Source of the DNA: Pacificibacter marinus
GTDB lineage: Bacteria; Pseudomonadota; Alphaproteobacteria; Rhodobacterales; Rhodobacteraceae
NCBI RefSeq assembly: GCF_018860665.1
Contig: NZ_JAHKPK010000002.1
Location: 51,774 to 115,773 of the forward strand
Reading direction: 5' to 3'
Length of the DNA: 64,000 nucleotides
Shown: one piece after another, positions 17,795 through 27,807 of the stretch
Numbering within the stretch: position 1 is the first letter of the stretch
Layout: each line of letters starts with the position of its first letter
Notes under the pieces: model-generated
What the model was told of the DNA's origin: nothing
The model's input: only the letters and a program-made list of their open reading frames with translations
Database searches by the model: none
Position numbers and translations under genes: made by a program

Positions 17795-18646
17795 GTGCAG
17801 GTGGCAGTGCAACAGGCGCTTGTTTTGGCTGCGCGGCGTATGACTGAGGCGGGTATCGATGGGGCTGCGCGCGATGCGCGTGTCCTGATGGCGCATGTTT
17901 TGCAGATCGACGCCAGCCGGATCACTTTGGTTGCGCCTGATATGTTGAACATTGATGCTAAGACGGCATTTGACGCCTGCATCACACGTCGCATTGCACG
18001 TGAACCTGTCAGTCACATTTTGGGACGCCGCAGTTTCTATGGCCGTGATTTCACAGTCACGCCCGATGTACTTGATCCGCGACCTGAGACTGAAATTTTG
18101 ATTGCCGAGGCCTTATCGCAGCCGTTTTCGTCTGTATTAGACATGGGGGTTGGCTCTGGCGCTATTGTGCTGAGTTTGTTGGCAGAGCAGCCCTTGGCCA
18201 AAGGGCAGGGCAGCGATCTATCCGAAAAGGCGCTTGCTGTCGCGCAAGACAATGCCGACCAATTGGGGCTAAGCAATCGCGTGAGCTTCACCCAATCCGA
18301 CTGGTTTGAACCTATCACCGGCCTGTTCGATCTGATTGTCTCTAACCCGCCTTATATCGCGCTGGATGAAATGCCTGATCTGTCACCTGAACTGTCGTTT
18401 GAGCCCCGTATGGCCCTGACCGACGAGGCGGACGGCTTACAAGCTTATCGCATTATCACCGCAGGCGCTCTGGCGCATTTGCGGCCGCGTGGGCGGATAT
18501 TGCTTGAAATTGGCCCGACCCAAGGAGCCGCTGTCGCCGATATGCTTTTGGTGCAAGGGTTTAAAGCGGTGCGGATCGTGCCTGATCTTGATGGTCGTGA
18601 TCGCGTTGTTTGTGCTGTGGCCCCTCAATCAAATTCGACACAATAA
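17795..18646 (+). CDS. prmC: release factor glutamine methyltransferase
   Basis: 283 residues with a GTG start at 17795, five bases after prfA. It methylates the GGQ glutamine of release factors using S-adenosylmethionine. VLDMGVGSGAIVLSLL is the SAM-binding loop and SNPPYIAL is the NPPY catalytic motif. The N-terminal helical domain (residues 1-90, ending PVSHILGRRSFYGRDF) binds the release factor. A second in-frame GTG two codons later is equally possible. Confidence 0.95.
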   Translation: MQVAVQQALVLAARRMTEAGIDGAARDARVLMAHVLQIDASRITLVAPDMLNIDAKTAFDACITRRIAREPVSHILGRRSFYGRDFTVTPDVLDPRPETEILIAEALSQPFSSVLDMGVGSGAIVLSLLAEQPLAKGQGSDLSEKALAVAQDNADQLGLSNRVSFTQSDWFEPITGLFDLIVSNPPYIALDEMPDLSPELSFEPRMALTDEADGLQAYRIITAGALAHLRPRGRILLEIGPTQGAAVADMLLVQGFKAVRIVPDLDGRDRVVCAVAPQSNSTQ

Positions 18647-18934
18647 GGAAAACATTAGGATTTCACCGCTACTTTGGGGTTTATTGGCCCCATTGTCCTT
18701 TAAATAGGGCCATTTCACACAAAACGACTTGTAAAAAAATACCAATCATGTTTACTCACACATGCGCAGGATGGGATTGGTTCCCACTCGCAGTCACCCA
18801 AAACTCTGCCGGTGCTCATCTTGGATCCTTTGGACCCAATGCAGCTTAAGCAGCGTTACGGGCCAGTTTATAGGCCAAATTTTAGGCAAGCCGGGCCAAA
18901 GATCCGGCGCAAATAGGCGCGAAAGTCAAAACAT

Positions 18935-19693
18935 ATGAGATCTTCGAAAAATCGTTCGCGGTCAAAGCCGAACAATCGCAACAACAACCGCTCTGCGACC
19001 AATATCGTCAACCGGACTTATGACAGTTCGGGGCCAGAGGGAAAAGTGCGCGGCACCCCGCAACAGATCATCGAAAAATACAATCAACTGGCGCGCGATG
19101 CACAGTTGAGCAATGACCGCGTTGCCGCTGAAAACTTTCAGCAGCACGCAGAGCATTACACCCGTTTGCTTGGGGCCGCTCAAAAAGAGATTGAGGCGCA
19201 GCGCGAGCAACAAGAACGTGAACAACAAGAGCGTCGTGACCGCCAAGAGGCCGAACGCCTTGAACGCGCAGCGCGTGCAGAACGCAACGGTGAACGTACC
19301 GACCGCAGTGAACGCTCTGATCAAAATGAACGTGCCGAACAGGGGGATCGCCCTGAGCGTTCCGAACGCCCTGCGCGCCGTCCACGCAACGATAACAATG
19401 ACACGAACGCGACAGAGACCCCTCGCGCTGCTGCTATTCCTGGTGAAGGCGATCAGCCTGATATTTCGGCACCAGCAACGGTCGCTGTTGTCGAGGCTCC
19501 AGCAGACGACACAGACACTGGTCTTGTGGCAACACCTGAAGAAGCTCCAAAGCCGAAACGCGCACGCGCACCACGTAAACCGCGCGCCCCACGTGCGCCA
19601 AAAGCGGATGCCGCTGCCGAGCCTAAGGTTGAAAAACAGGCCAAAGATAAAGCTGAAGAAGCGCCAAAGCCCACTGGAGAAGCCGCTGAATAA
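18935..19693 (+). CDS. DUF4167-family protein
   Basis: 252 residues. The conserved part is the first ~90: basic Arg/Asn-rich start (RSSKNRSRSKPNNRNNNR), then PEGKVRGTPQQIIEKYNQLARDA and AENFQQHAEHYTRLL, the DUF4167 signature. The rest is a charged coiled coil (QREQQEREQQERRDRQEAER), Asp/Arg repeats and a Lys/Pro/Ala-rich tail (KRARAPRKPRAPRAPK) resembling nucleic-acid-binding tails. No enzymatic motif is seen; an RNA/DNA-associated role is inferred. It stands alone after a ~290-base gap in which I see no gene, and is followed by a strong terminator. Confidence 0.85.
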   Translation: MRSSKNRSRSKPNNRNNNRSATNIVNRTYDSSGPEGKVRGTPQQIIEKYNQLARDAQLSNDRVAAENFQQHAEHYTRLLGAAQKEIEAQREQQEREQQERRDRQEAERLERAARAERNGERTDRSERSDQNERAEQGDRPERSERPARRPRNDNNDTNATETPRAAAIPGEGDQPDISAPATVAVVEAPADDTDTGLVATPEEAPKPKRARAPRKPRAPRAPKADAAAEPKVEKQAKDKAEEAPKPTGEAAE

Positions 19694-19719
19694 GCGACCG
19701 GTCTTTGTCTAAGTTATAA

Positions 19720-19747
19720 AAGCCCGCCATATTTGGCGGGCTTTTTT
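19720..19747 (+). terminator. rho-independent terminator
   Basis: AAGCCCGCC pairs with GGCGGGCTT around a six-base loop and runs into a T tract. It is located 27 bases after the DUF4167 gene. Confidence 0.93.
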
Positions 19748-19963
19748 ATGCGATGTTTGAACTGAGGGCAGATTGCTTCACGGTTATTGTTTTTCTTTAC
19801 AGATGACAGCCATCGGCACCATCGCTGAGGGATGCAGACTTTACGTGGTGAATTAGGGCACGACCTCGGGTTGGCCTTATTCGGATTTAATTTTTCAATC
19901 GACGCACCGAAAATCGCAGCGCCGATGACAATTGGCACTGGATCGAACTCGTGGTGAATTGCC

Positions 19964-20806
19964 TTAAGATTTGGCGATTTCGCGTGCCAAAGCGCACCAG
20001 CCTTCCAGCGGCACCTGTTCGGCTCGATCGGTGGGCTTGATGCCGGCAGCGTTCAAGTGGTCCTCGATCTCAGGTTTGACGCCTTTCAAAGAGGCGCGCA
20101 GCATTTTGCGACGCTGATTAAATCCTGCGGCGACAATACGCTCAAGCACTTTGGCATCCGCTTCAAAACGCGGTTTTTCCAACGCTTCAAAATGCACCAC
20201 CGCAGAATGAATTTTGGGGGGTGGGGTAAAGGCCTCTGGTGGCAGTTCCATAACCAAGCGCGGATTGGTGCGCCATTGACTTAAGATTGCTAGACGCCCG
20301 TAGGTTTTATTGCCTGGTTTTGCAACAATGCGGTTGGCGACTTCGCGTTGAAACATCAATGTCAATGACGCCCAGTAGGGCGGCCATGCGGGCGGCGTCA
20401 ACCAGCGCACCAACAATTCAGTGCCCACATTATAGGGCAGGTTCGACACAATGCGCACGGGCGCGGTGAGTTGCTCAAGCGGATTGATTTCTAAGGCGTC
20501 GGCATTGATCACTTCTAAACGCCCCGGATAGGCGGCAGAAATTTCGGCCAAAGGCCCCATGGCACGGCTGTCTTTTTCAACGGCCAAAACTTTACGTGCG
20601 CCTTCGGCCAGCAACCCGCGGGTCAAACCACCAGGGCCGGGGCCAACTTCAAGCACATCACATTTGGTCAGATCGCCGGCTTGGCGCGCGATCTTGGATG
20701 TGAGATTGAGATCGAGCAAAAAGTTTTGCCCCAAAGACTTTTTGGGTACCAAATTATGGGCTTGCAACACATCGCGCAGGGGCGGAAGCCCATCGAAACT
20801 TTTCAT
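19964..20806 (-). CDS. ksgA: 16S rRNA dimethyladenosine transferase
   Basis: 280 residues from [15 protein letters not shown]; the ATG overlaps the pdxA stop by four bases, which fixes the start. It dimethylates two adjacent adenosines at the 3' end of 16S rRNA. Visible motifs are [27 protein letters not shown] (SAM site) and [13 protein letters not shown] (NLPY catalytic loop). It is the last gene of the lptF-lptG-lptD-surA-pdxA-ksgA run. Kasugamycin sensitivity of loss mutants is known for the family. Confidence 0.96.
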   Translation of the reverse strand: MKSFDGLPPLRDVLQAHNLVPKKSLGQNFLLDLNLTSKIARQAGDLTKCDVLEVGPGPGGLTRGLLAEGARKVLAVEKDSRAMGPLAEISAAYPGRLEVINADALEINPLEQLTAPVRIVSNLPYNVGTELLVRWLTPPAWPPYWASLTLMFQREVANRIVAKPGNKTYGRLAILSQWRTNPRLVMELPPEAFTPPPKIHSAVVHFEALEKPRFEADAKVLERIVAAGFNQRRKMLRASLKGVKPEIEDHLNAAGIKPTDRAEQVPLEGWCALAREIAKS

Positions 20807-21792
20807 GATTTGGGTCCTTGAGCGCTGCGCGCAGCCATGTCCCACGCCATATCCAGCGCGGCAATGAGAGATGTGGGATTGGCGATGCCTTGGCCTGCGA
20901 TGTCCATCGCCGTGCCGTGATCGGGCGAGGTCCGAATGAAAGGCAGGCCGAGTGTGACGTTCACGCCGCCGTCGAAATCGATGGTCTTGATCGGGATAAG
21001 CGCTTGGTCATGATAGGCGCAGATCGCCACATCATAACCCGCACGGGCGCGAGCGTGGAACATGGTGTCAGGGGGCATAGGGCCTTTCAGATCAAAGCCA
21101 TCGCCACGCATCCGCGTGATCAGCGCTGTCATCCAATCGCGTTCCTCATGCCCCATCGCGCCACCTTCGCCAGCGTGAGGGTTTAGCCCAGCGATGGCGA
21201 TACGGGGGGCTGTGATCCCCCAATGCCGCGCCAAATCATGAGCGGTAATGCGGATGGTGTCTTCTAGAACTTTGGGGGTGAACTGCGTCGGCACGTCTTT
21301 AAGCGCGATATGGATGGTCGCAGGCACGACACGTAATTCTGGGCAAGCCAACATCATGACGACATGATCTGTGTTGCCAAGGGCCGCCAGATATTCGGTG
21401 TGACCGGGATAAGGAAAACCAGCCCCGTCTTTTAGAATTTTTTTGTGAATAGGGGCTGTGCACATCGCGCTGGCTTGACCCGATTGCACCAGTTGTGCAG
21501 CGCGCGCAATCACATCGATCACCCCTTGGGCGTTGGAGAAATTGGCCTCTCCGGGCACGGCTGGCGCAGCAAAGGCATGGCAAAGAACCGGCAAAATGCC
21601 CTTGGGAATGTTAAACGTGTCTTGCGGCTGCGCAATTTCTGCGAAAGGCGTGCCCGCAGGCAGATGCCGAGGATCGCCGATCCAAAAGAAGGGCACGCGC
21701 CCTTGCATCAAATGCGCGGCTTTGATCGCAACTTCGGGGCCAACACCTGCGGGTTCACCACAGGTGAGGGCAATGGGGGGCACTTGGGTCAT
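20803..21792 (-). CDS. pdxA: 4-hydroxythreonine-4-phosphate dehydrogenase
   Basis: 329 residues. NAD-dependent oxidation of 4-phosphohydroxy-L-threonine in the DXP-dependent pyridoxal phosphate pathway. Metal- and substrate-binding blocks are readable: [27 protein letters not shown] and [12 protein letters not shown]. It overlaps ksgA downstream and surA upstream by four bases each (ATGA junctions), so the three are translated in a coupled way. Confidence 0.96.
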   Translation of the reverse strand: MTQVPPIALTCGEPAGVGPEVAIKAAHLMQGRVPFFWIGDPRHLPAGTPFAEIAQPQDTFNIPKGILPVLCHAFAAPAVPGEANFSNAQGVIDVIARAAQLVQSGQASAMCTAPIHKKILKDGAGFPYPGHTEYLAALGNTDHVVMMLACPELRVVPATIHIALKDVPTQFTPKVLEDTIRITAHDLARHWGITAPRIAIAGLNPHAGEGGAMGHEERDWMTALITRMRGDGFDLKGPMPPDTMFHARARAGYDVAICAYHDQALIPIKTIDFDGGVNVTLGLPFIRTSPDHGTAMDIAGQGIANPTSLIAALDMAWDMAARSAQGPKS

Positions 21793-23036
21793 TTGCGAAC
21801 GATGGTGGCATCTGCACGCAGCTCGGCCAAATGGCTTTCCGCCATGGCAGCAATGCGTGCACTTTGCAGGCCAGCTTTGACCGTTTCTCGATCCGCATTC
21901 TCTGATGTCTCAAAGGTGCGTTCGCAGAGCATCAAAAACACCAAGGTTTCGCCGTTGGACCGTGTCAGCGCGATCGAGCTTTCACCCGGATCGAGTTGCG
22001 CGAGTTCTTTGGCCACATCGCTGGGAATTTCATTCATTGGCAAACTGTCGACGTCTAAGACGCTTTCCGGCAATGATTTTGCAACACCATAAAGGTCGTC
22101 GCAGGTGTCAACGCGCGCGCGCAGTTTTGCCGCGGCTTCTAGGCCCGCCTCGGAACGCCCGCCTGCAATGTAATAGGCTGCGTATTCAATGCTTGCGACG
22201 CGTGGGGTGGGGGCGTCTATTTCGGACAGCCCGCGCAGTTGGAAAATACCGATGGCATTGCCCGTTGACAGGGGGGCAGTGACTTCTCCGGGTTTCAAAG
22301 TGGTCGCTGCTGCGCGCAGCGGCCCAGGCAAATTGCCAAGCGGCATGGGGGTCATGCGGCCAGATTTCTCTTTACCGCTCGGCGCAACAGAATATTCGCG
22401 TGCGGCGGCTGCAAAAGCCGCAATTGATGGGTTGGCCGCGATTTGTTTTGCCAAGCGTTCGGAAGCTGCACGTTCGTTGTCATCGCGTGCAGGTAGAAAA
22501 ATTTCAGACATAGACACAAGCAGCCCACCTGACGGGCCATTGTTGCGCAACGCGCGATCGATGTCTGCTTCGCTTACATTGACGCGGGAAACAAAGCGCG
22601 CGCGTGCGTAGTCGCGCCACGCAACACCTGACGTTACAAAATCACGAAATGTCTGAGAAGATACGCCATTTTTGTTCAACAAAGTCAAAAACTGCTCTGG
22701 TGCAAAGCTGCCACGGGATGCAAAGTCGGTGATGGCTTGTGCGATAGCTTTGTCATCAGGATTAATATTGGCGCGTTTGGCAGCATCGACTTTCAATCGC
22801 TCGTCGATCAATGCATCAAGCGCCACCTTTTCTGTCACGCTGCCACCGAGAACACTCATCAACTGGACCCGTTGTTGCAACTCGTAAGCTGTCACGACGG
22901 AGTCATTGACCTGTGCCACTGGCGCGAACAGGTTTTGCGCAACGGCGGGCATGACACTGCTACCAAATGGCATAGTACAAAGACATGCCACGTGAACGAT
23001 TCCTGTGATCTTGGATCGAATGCTCTTCGGTTTCAT
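21789..23036 (-). CDS. surA: SurA-like periplasmic chaperone / peptidyl-prolyl isomerase
   Basis: 415 residues from MKPKSIRSKITGIVHVA; an ATG 42 bases upstream (MKDQMTQ) is possible. A basic n-region, hydrophobic core and AVA-Q site form a signal peptide. The chaperone domain starts at LFAPVAQVNDSVVTAYELQQRV, and one parvulin-like PPIase domain follows (SEIFLPARDD to NAIGIFQLRG). It escorts barrel proteins through the periplasm. The gene sits directly downstream of lptD, a known SurA client in other bacteria, and overlaps pdxA. Confidence 0.87.
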   Translation of the reverse strand: MKPKSIRSKITGIVHVACLCTMPFGSSVMPAVAQNLFAPVAQVNDSVVTAYELQQRVQLMSVLGGSVTEKVALDALIDERLKVDAAKRANINPDDKAIAQAITDFASRGSFAPEQFLTLLNKNGVSSQTFRDFVTSGVAWRDYARARFVSRVNVSEADIDRALRNNGPSGGLLVSMSEIFLPARDDNERAASERLAKQIAANPSIAAFAAAAREYSVAPSGKEKSGRMTPMPLGNLPGPLRAAATTLKPGEVTAPLSTGNAIGIFQLRGLSEIDAPTPRVASIEYAAYYIAGGRSEAGLEAAAKLRARVDTCDDLYGVAKSLPESVLDVDSLPMNEIPSDVAKELAQLDPGESSIALTRSNGETLVFLMLCERTFETSENADRETVKAGLQSARIAAMAESHLAELRADATIVRK

Positions 23037-23131
23037 ACCCGCCCTCGCGTCTTGTAATTGGGTCATTTGGTCTTTCATAAGCGGTTTGTGTCTGCGGGCC
23101 AAGCGGCCAATTGATGTGCGTATGTCATACG

Positions 23132-25345
23132 CTAAAATCCGCAGGTTCCTTGTGAGGATGTACTTTGATTTCCAAAGGCGCCAAAACCTACGGAAAATGA
23201 GTAACTGATCGTGGGATCTGTAGAATCTGAGTCTGTATAGCTGCGCGATACGCCTAATTTCACACGAGCACATTCATTGAGATATTCAAACGCTATGCCC
23301 GATGAGGAGGTTTGTTCAGCCTCAAAATCATATCGAAAATCTGCGGTTGCTGTCCAATTGTCATTCAGCTTGATTGTGCTGTCCAAGCCCACTTCGGACA
23401 AATCCGTGTCGCGATCTTCATCTGCATCTGCTTGGACAAATGAATGAACAAGACCCAAAGAATAGCGTTTGCGCAAAAGATCCAGTCGTGTTTCCCATTT
23501 GTTGACGGACAGATCATTGTCCAAAAGGGCACGGCTGCTCAGGTAAAGTTTATTGTCCAGTTGAGCATAGGCATCGATCAACAGATCGGACGTTATGCCA
23601 GATAGTCCTGACACCACTGTGTAGTCTGAGTCATTTTCGCGGGCGATGACGCGTCCGACTGTGGCACCGTAGGACAAGTCTTTACCTTGATGCGAAAATT
23701 TGACCCCGACAGCACCGCGCGCGCCAATGCCGCGCCGATCGCTGCCAGAAAATTGAGACAAGGCCAGCAAGTTTCCAGAATCAAATTCGGACAGAACACT
23801 GTCTGAGTTTGGGACATCACCGCCATAGCTTTGCGACCAAGACAGTTGCACAATCGGCTCAATCATTTGATGTGCGCCGGTGCTGGTGGTCCGTTCCAAG
23901 GGATAGCTTAACCGCAAGAGAGCTGCGGGCGTTACGCGTCCGACTTGTGATTCATATTCGGAGTTTTGCCAAATGGAATAGGCATCGACAACACCTGATA
24001 CTTGTCCGTCGACGCGAATACCGGGCCCCCAAATGGCACTGTTTTCCCAGCCGATTTCGGCACTCGTGCGTAAGACATCCATTCCATCTACATCAGTGTC
24101 AGATTCTCGGTAAAACGCGCTTGATGATAGTTCTACCCAAGCTGTTCCCCCCAATTTTTTAGGCGAAAAGAAATGTTTGTAAGACGCATCGCCGATTAAA
24201 AACGGCAGGGTGTCTTCGATAGCAACTTCGGACTCGCGCAGGGTGCGAATGTGAATCAATTGCGCGTCGAAGGCCGTGTCTGATCCATACCGTTCAAGCC
24301 AAATACGTGATGTCAGTCTGTCCCCATCGTATATGTCATAGTCCAACAAGTATGAGATATCTGATGTGGCGCGTAAATCGATGCCAAATTGTAAGTCATT
24401 GCCAACGTCCCATAAGCCATCTGCAAACAGATATCCGCGCAGCCCGTTGTCGGTCTCATCCGTGCTCAAAGCGCCGTTGATTTCGAGCGCGCCATTTTGG
24501 TAAGCCTGCCTGTAACGCAAATTCAATGAGCGCGCCTCGGTCGCTATAAAGGGCGAAACAGTCAGGTCTCGGTGTTCACCCAAGGTGATAAAATAGGGGA
24601 TCTGAAGGCCCGTGCCGAGGGTAGAACTGTCATTCAGAACAGGGACCAAGAACCCTGTTGCTCGTTCCAAAGTGGGATCAGGCAAACGTAATCTGGGCAG
24701 AAAAAATACTGGAACATCCCACAAGCGAAGTTGGGCGTCGGTGAAATATATCTGTCGTGCTTCGCTGTCGTGGATCACTTCTGATGCACGAATTTGCCAC
24801 AACGGCACCGAGGAGCCTTCGCAAATTTTACAAGTGGAACTCACCGTGCGCGCCAAGCGTGTGTAGCGCCCGTCGATGCGCTCCATGCTGGCGGCGGCCA
24901 ATTGGAACTGTTGATCTATGACCAACCGTGCCGAGGTCAAAATACCGTTGCGCAAATCGGAACTGAGGTCGGCTGCAGAGGCCAATACAACCGTGTCACC
25001 GCCATTTTGCGACAGGTATATAGGGCCCTCAATGGACAAGGCGCCTGTGGCACGATCATAAGTAATGCGCCCAGCAGAGAGCCGCATATCACTGTAGAGG
25101 ACTTCGACATTGCCTGTGGCAATCAATTGCGTGCCGGTGAAATTCACAGCGTCAGCCAAAAGTGCTGCGTTTTGCGTTGTGACATTCTGCGCCACTGGGC
25201 GTGTGGATGTTGCAGTTTGGGCCAAAGCTGAATTGGACATGGCAACAAAGCCAAAGCTGGTCAGGGCCAGTGCTGACAACCCGCATGTGACGGCATGGCG
25301 CAGCGTTTTTGTCGTTTTGGGGCAGTTGGCAAAGGTCACGGTCAC
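23132..25345 (-). CDS. lptD: LPS-assembly outer-membrane protein LptD
   Basis: 737 residues. I place the start at the GTG at 25345, which overlaps the lptG stop as GTGA; no ATG gives a sensible signal peptide. The signal region (…SALALTSFGFVAMSNSALA-Q) is followed by an OstA/LptA-like jellyroll (residues ~60-180) and a large C-terminal barrel ending in a Phe. Cysteines occur as an N-terminal pair (SSTCKICEG) and a C-terminal pair (NECARVKL and QGTCGF), consistent with the inter-domain disulfides LptD needs. It inserts LPS in the outer leaflet with LptE, not found here. Confidence 0.93.
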   Translation of the reverse strand: MTVTFANCPKTTKTLRHAVTCGLSALALTSFGFVAMSNSALAQTATSTRPVAQNVTTQNAALLADAVNFTGTQLIATGNVEVLYSDMRLSAGRITYDRATGALSIEGPIYLSQNGGDTVVLASAADLSSDLRNGILTSARLVIDQQFQLAAASMERIDGRYTRLARTVSSTCKICEGSSVPLWQIRASEVIHDSEARQIYFTDAQLRLWDVPVFFLPRLRLPDPTLERATGFLVPVLNDSSTLGTGLQIPYFITLGEHRDLTVSPFIATEARSLNLRYRQAYQNGALEINGALSTDETDNGLRGYLFADGLWDVGNDLQFGIDLRATSDISYLLDYDIYDGDRLTSRIWLERYGSDTAFDAQLIHIRTLRESEVAIEDTLPFLIGDASYKHFFSPKKLGGTAWVELSSSAFYRESDTDVDGMDVLRTSAEIGWENSAIWGPGIRVDGQVSGVVDAYSIWQNSEYESQVGRVTPAALLRLSYPLERTTSTGAHQMIEPIVQLSWSQSYGGDVPNSDSVLSEFDSGNLLALSQFSGSDRRGIGARGAVGVKFSHQGKDLSYGATVGRVIARENDSDYTVVSGLSGITSDLLIDAYAQLDNKLYLSSRALLDNDLSVNKWETRLDLLRKRYSLGLVHSFVQADADEDRDTDLSEVGLDSTIKLNDNWTATADFRYDFEAEQTSSSGIAFEYLNECARVKLGVSRSYTDSDSTDPTISYSFSVGFGAFGNQSTSSQGTCGF

Positions 25346-26439
25346 CCATCCTCCAAATGTAGTAAAAGCGCCAAAGCGGCCAAAATCACGGCGATAGGCG
25401 GGGCCCAAGCCGCTAGCACAATCGGAATTTCGCCGTTCTCGCCTAAGATAGATGCGAAATTGCGCAGGAAGAAAAACGCGAACGCCAAAAGAAGTGCTGT
25501 CACCACAAGGCTTGCGGTATTGCCAAAACGCGTGTGTCGCATTGTGAAACCCGCGCCAATAAGCATCATCGCCACCAAAGTGAGTGGCAAGGCCAATTCA
25601 GATTGAAACCACATTTTATAAGAGCGCGCCGAAAAACCGGCCTTTTCCAAACGGTCAATAAAACTGGGAATTTCCCAAATAGGCACTGCGGATGGGGTGC
25701 TGAATGTATCGTGAATCTCATCAAGCGTTAAAGTCGTGGGCAAATCAAACTCATCCAAAGTTTCGGACAGCGCCTCTGGATTGCCGCCTACGTTTAAAGG
25801 CCAGCGTTTTGCGTTTTTAATTTTCCAAACGCCGGGCTCTAGACGTGCGCTGGCCGCTTCTAACCGAAACTCTGGCGCACCATCATTGGAAAAACCCAAA
25901 AAAGTGACGTCAAATAATGTCGATCCATCCAAGTTCGATTGACTGGCGCGCACAACGATTTGACCATTATCATTACCCTGTCGCAGCCATAATCCTTCGT
26001 CAGAGACAGAAAAGATTTGGCTATTTTCTTCAAGATATTCGCTTTTGAGGCGGTCAAACTCTCGTGAGGTTGCCGACACCAACGGGTTTAAAATCGCGAC
26101 CACCAAAACGCCGACCAGAAAGGCCACAAGCAGTGGCGCCTTTAAGGCGCGCATCGCCGAACGCCCTGCCGCGCGCGTGACAACCAATTCCGACGAACGG
26201 GCCAGCCCTAAGAACAGCACCAAGGTCGAGATGACCATGACAATCGGAAAAATTTTGTACAGCGTATACGGAATGCGCAGCACCGATAGATAGAACAAAG
26301 TGCCAAGCGACAATTCAGCCGACCCGAAAATTCTGATCTGCTCAATCATTTCGATCATCAATGTGATCGTGCATAAAATGCCTGCAACGGTGGCCAAGGC
26401 CATCAACGTTTTGCGTGCGAAATACAGATGCAAAATCAT
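25342..26439 (-). CDS. lptG: LPS export ABC transporter permease LptG
   Basis: 365 residues from MILHLYFARKTLMALA; the ATG overlaps the lptF stop by four bases. Six membrane segments with a periplasmic jellyroll between the third and fourth (residues ~135-265) form the YjgP/YjgQ permease architecture. With LptF and the LptB ATPase (not in this window) it extracts LPS from the inner membrane. Coupled to lptF upstream and lptD downstream. Confidence 0.93.
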   Translation of the reverse strand: MILHLYFARKTLMALATVAGILCTITLMIEMIEQIRIFGSAELSLGTLFYLSVLRIPYTLYKIFPIVMVISTLVLFLGLARSSELVVTRAAGRSAMRALKAPLLVAFLVGVLVVAILNPLVSATSREFDRLKSEYLEENSQIFSVSDEGLWLRQGNDNGQIVVRASQSNLDGSTLFDVTFLGFSNDGAPEFRLEAASARLEPGVWKIKNAKRWPLNVGGNPEALSETLDEFDLPTTLTLDEIHDTFSTPSAVPIWEIPSFIDRLEKAGFSARSYKMWFQSELALPLTLVAMMLIGAGFTMRHTRFGNTASLVVTALLLAFAFFFLRNFASILGENGEIPIVLAAWAPPIAVILAALALLLHLEDG

Positions 26440-27575
26440 TGCGTTGTCTCCGCGTTGGCTTTGGGTGATTTTTTGCGCCACATATTTGGATTGGCAGCAT
26501 ACCAGAGCAAGGCGCCTGTGATGAGCAAGCCCACCCCGAAAGCCATATAAAGCTGCGGCCAGTCATTCGGATCGCGGCGCGTGGCAGAAATCCCTGCGCT
26601 GTCGATCGATTTGACAAAAATTAACAAGGCAAAAGACAGAAAAATCTGCCGCCACAACCCGAAACGTGAAAATCCGCCGGCAATCAGACCGGCAAAACCT
26701 ATGAGTGGGGCGACAATAGACAGTAGAGCTTTTGCGTTCCGGTCATGGATTGTTTTGCGCATCTCAATATGCTCGGCACCCGTCTCTAATAGGACTGCGC
26801 TTGTGGATGTCATCATTTCATAAGTTGAAATGGCGCGCAAAGGGCGTTGCGCCGTGGACGTGGTGTTCAAAAAATCGCCCATTCCGTAAGCAAAGCTTTT
26901 GAACGTGGTGACGGATAGCCTTTTATTGATGCTGTTATATTCATGAGATTCGCCATCAAACATCAATAGAACAGGCCCATCATCTTCTTTGACGATCAAA
27001 GCGCGCCGCGCCAAAAAGTTTCTGCGCACACCGTCCGTGCGGCTATCCGACAGGTAGATGTCGAACAATTCACCCGAGGGTGGAATTTCCCTGACATAGA
27101 ATGTGACCCCCTCGATGGGGTGTACAAAAGACCCTTCGGTCAAAAGTTTTGCGGTGATGTCGCGCGAAATTTCTGCGGAGCGCAGCGACAATTCGCGCTG
27201 TGCCAATGGCGTAAGGGCATGCGTGAGACTTGCGACCATCAAGGTGACAAGAATTCCAAATATCAAAACAGGGCGCGCCAATCGCCAAGGACTGTAACCG
27301 GTTGCTTGGACAACAACCAATTCAGATTCCGAACTCATGCGATTGATCGCGAAAACTGCGGCAATGAACGCGGTGATGGGCAAAACATCTGAGATGAGTG
27401 CAGGCAAACCAAGGGTGGTGATTTTTAAAAAGGTCGTGATGGATTGCCCGTCACCCATAAGGCGATCGAGAAGTATGACAGCTTTGTTGACCCAAAACAC
27501 CAAGACAAGGATCAAGGAAAACAGTCCAAACAACATCAAGAGTTGGTGGAGCAAGTATTTGTCGAATCTACCCAA
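26436..27575 (-). CDS. lptF: LPS export ABC transporter permease LptF
   Basis: YjgP/YjgQ permease with the usual six membrane segments and periplasmic jellyroll (ALTPLAQRELSLRSAEISRD to about LSVTTFKSFAYGMGD). The N-terminus of the family (x-RFDKYLLHQLL) has no nearby ATG. The best start is a TTG at 27575 with GGGGA five bases upstream, giving 379 residues, the normal length. The frame stays open ~200 residues further upstream, but that stretch is Cys/Arg-rich and unlike any LptF. It is the first gene of the envelope operon and divergent from pepA. Confidence 0.88.
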   Translation of the reverse strand: MGRFDKYLLHQLLMLFGLFSLILVLVFWVNKAVILLDRLMGDGQSITTFLKITTLGLPALISDVLPITAFIAAVFAINRMSSESELVVVQATGYSPWRLARPVLIFGILVTLMVASLTHALTPLAQRELSLRSAEISRDITAKLLTEGSFVHPIEGVTFYVREIPPSGELFDIYLSDSRTDGVRRNFLARRALIVKEDDGPVLLMFDGESHEYNSINKRLSVTTFKSFAYGMGDFLNTTSTAQRPLRAISTYEMMTSTSAVLLETGAEHIEMRKTIHDRNAKALLSIVAPLIGFAGLIAGGFSRFGLWRQIFLSFALLIFVKSIDSAGISATRRDPNDWPQLYMAFGVGLLITGALLWYAANPNMWRKKSPKANAETTQ

Positions 27576-27807
27576 AATTTTCCCCAAGGCGTCTTTAAGT
27601 GTTATGAGTTTATCTGCACAACGCGTGGTCCGAAACCCATAATGCGCGCTTAAATCCCACACACAAGCAAAGCACCGCGCACAAAGCCGCACTTGCCCCT
27701 CTGGCAATGCCTGCAAAGGATCGCTACCTATTGAAAAAAGGAACCGTTTGATCCGCATGTGACCAGACAAAAGATATTGATCCAATGATCCAAACAGGAG
27801 CACGCCC

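Noticed and set aside
19714..19938. 74-codon minus-strand frame between the DUF4167 and ksgA genes
   Set aside because: It reads through the terminator hairpin, has no ribosome site and matches nothing I recognise; at most a decayed fragment.
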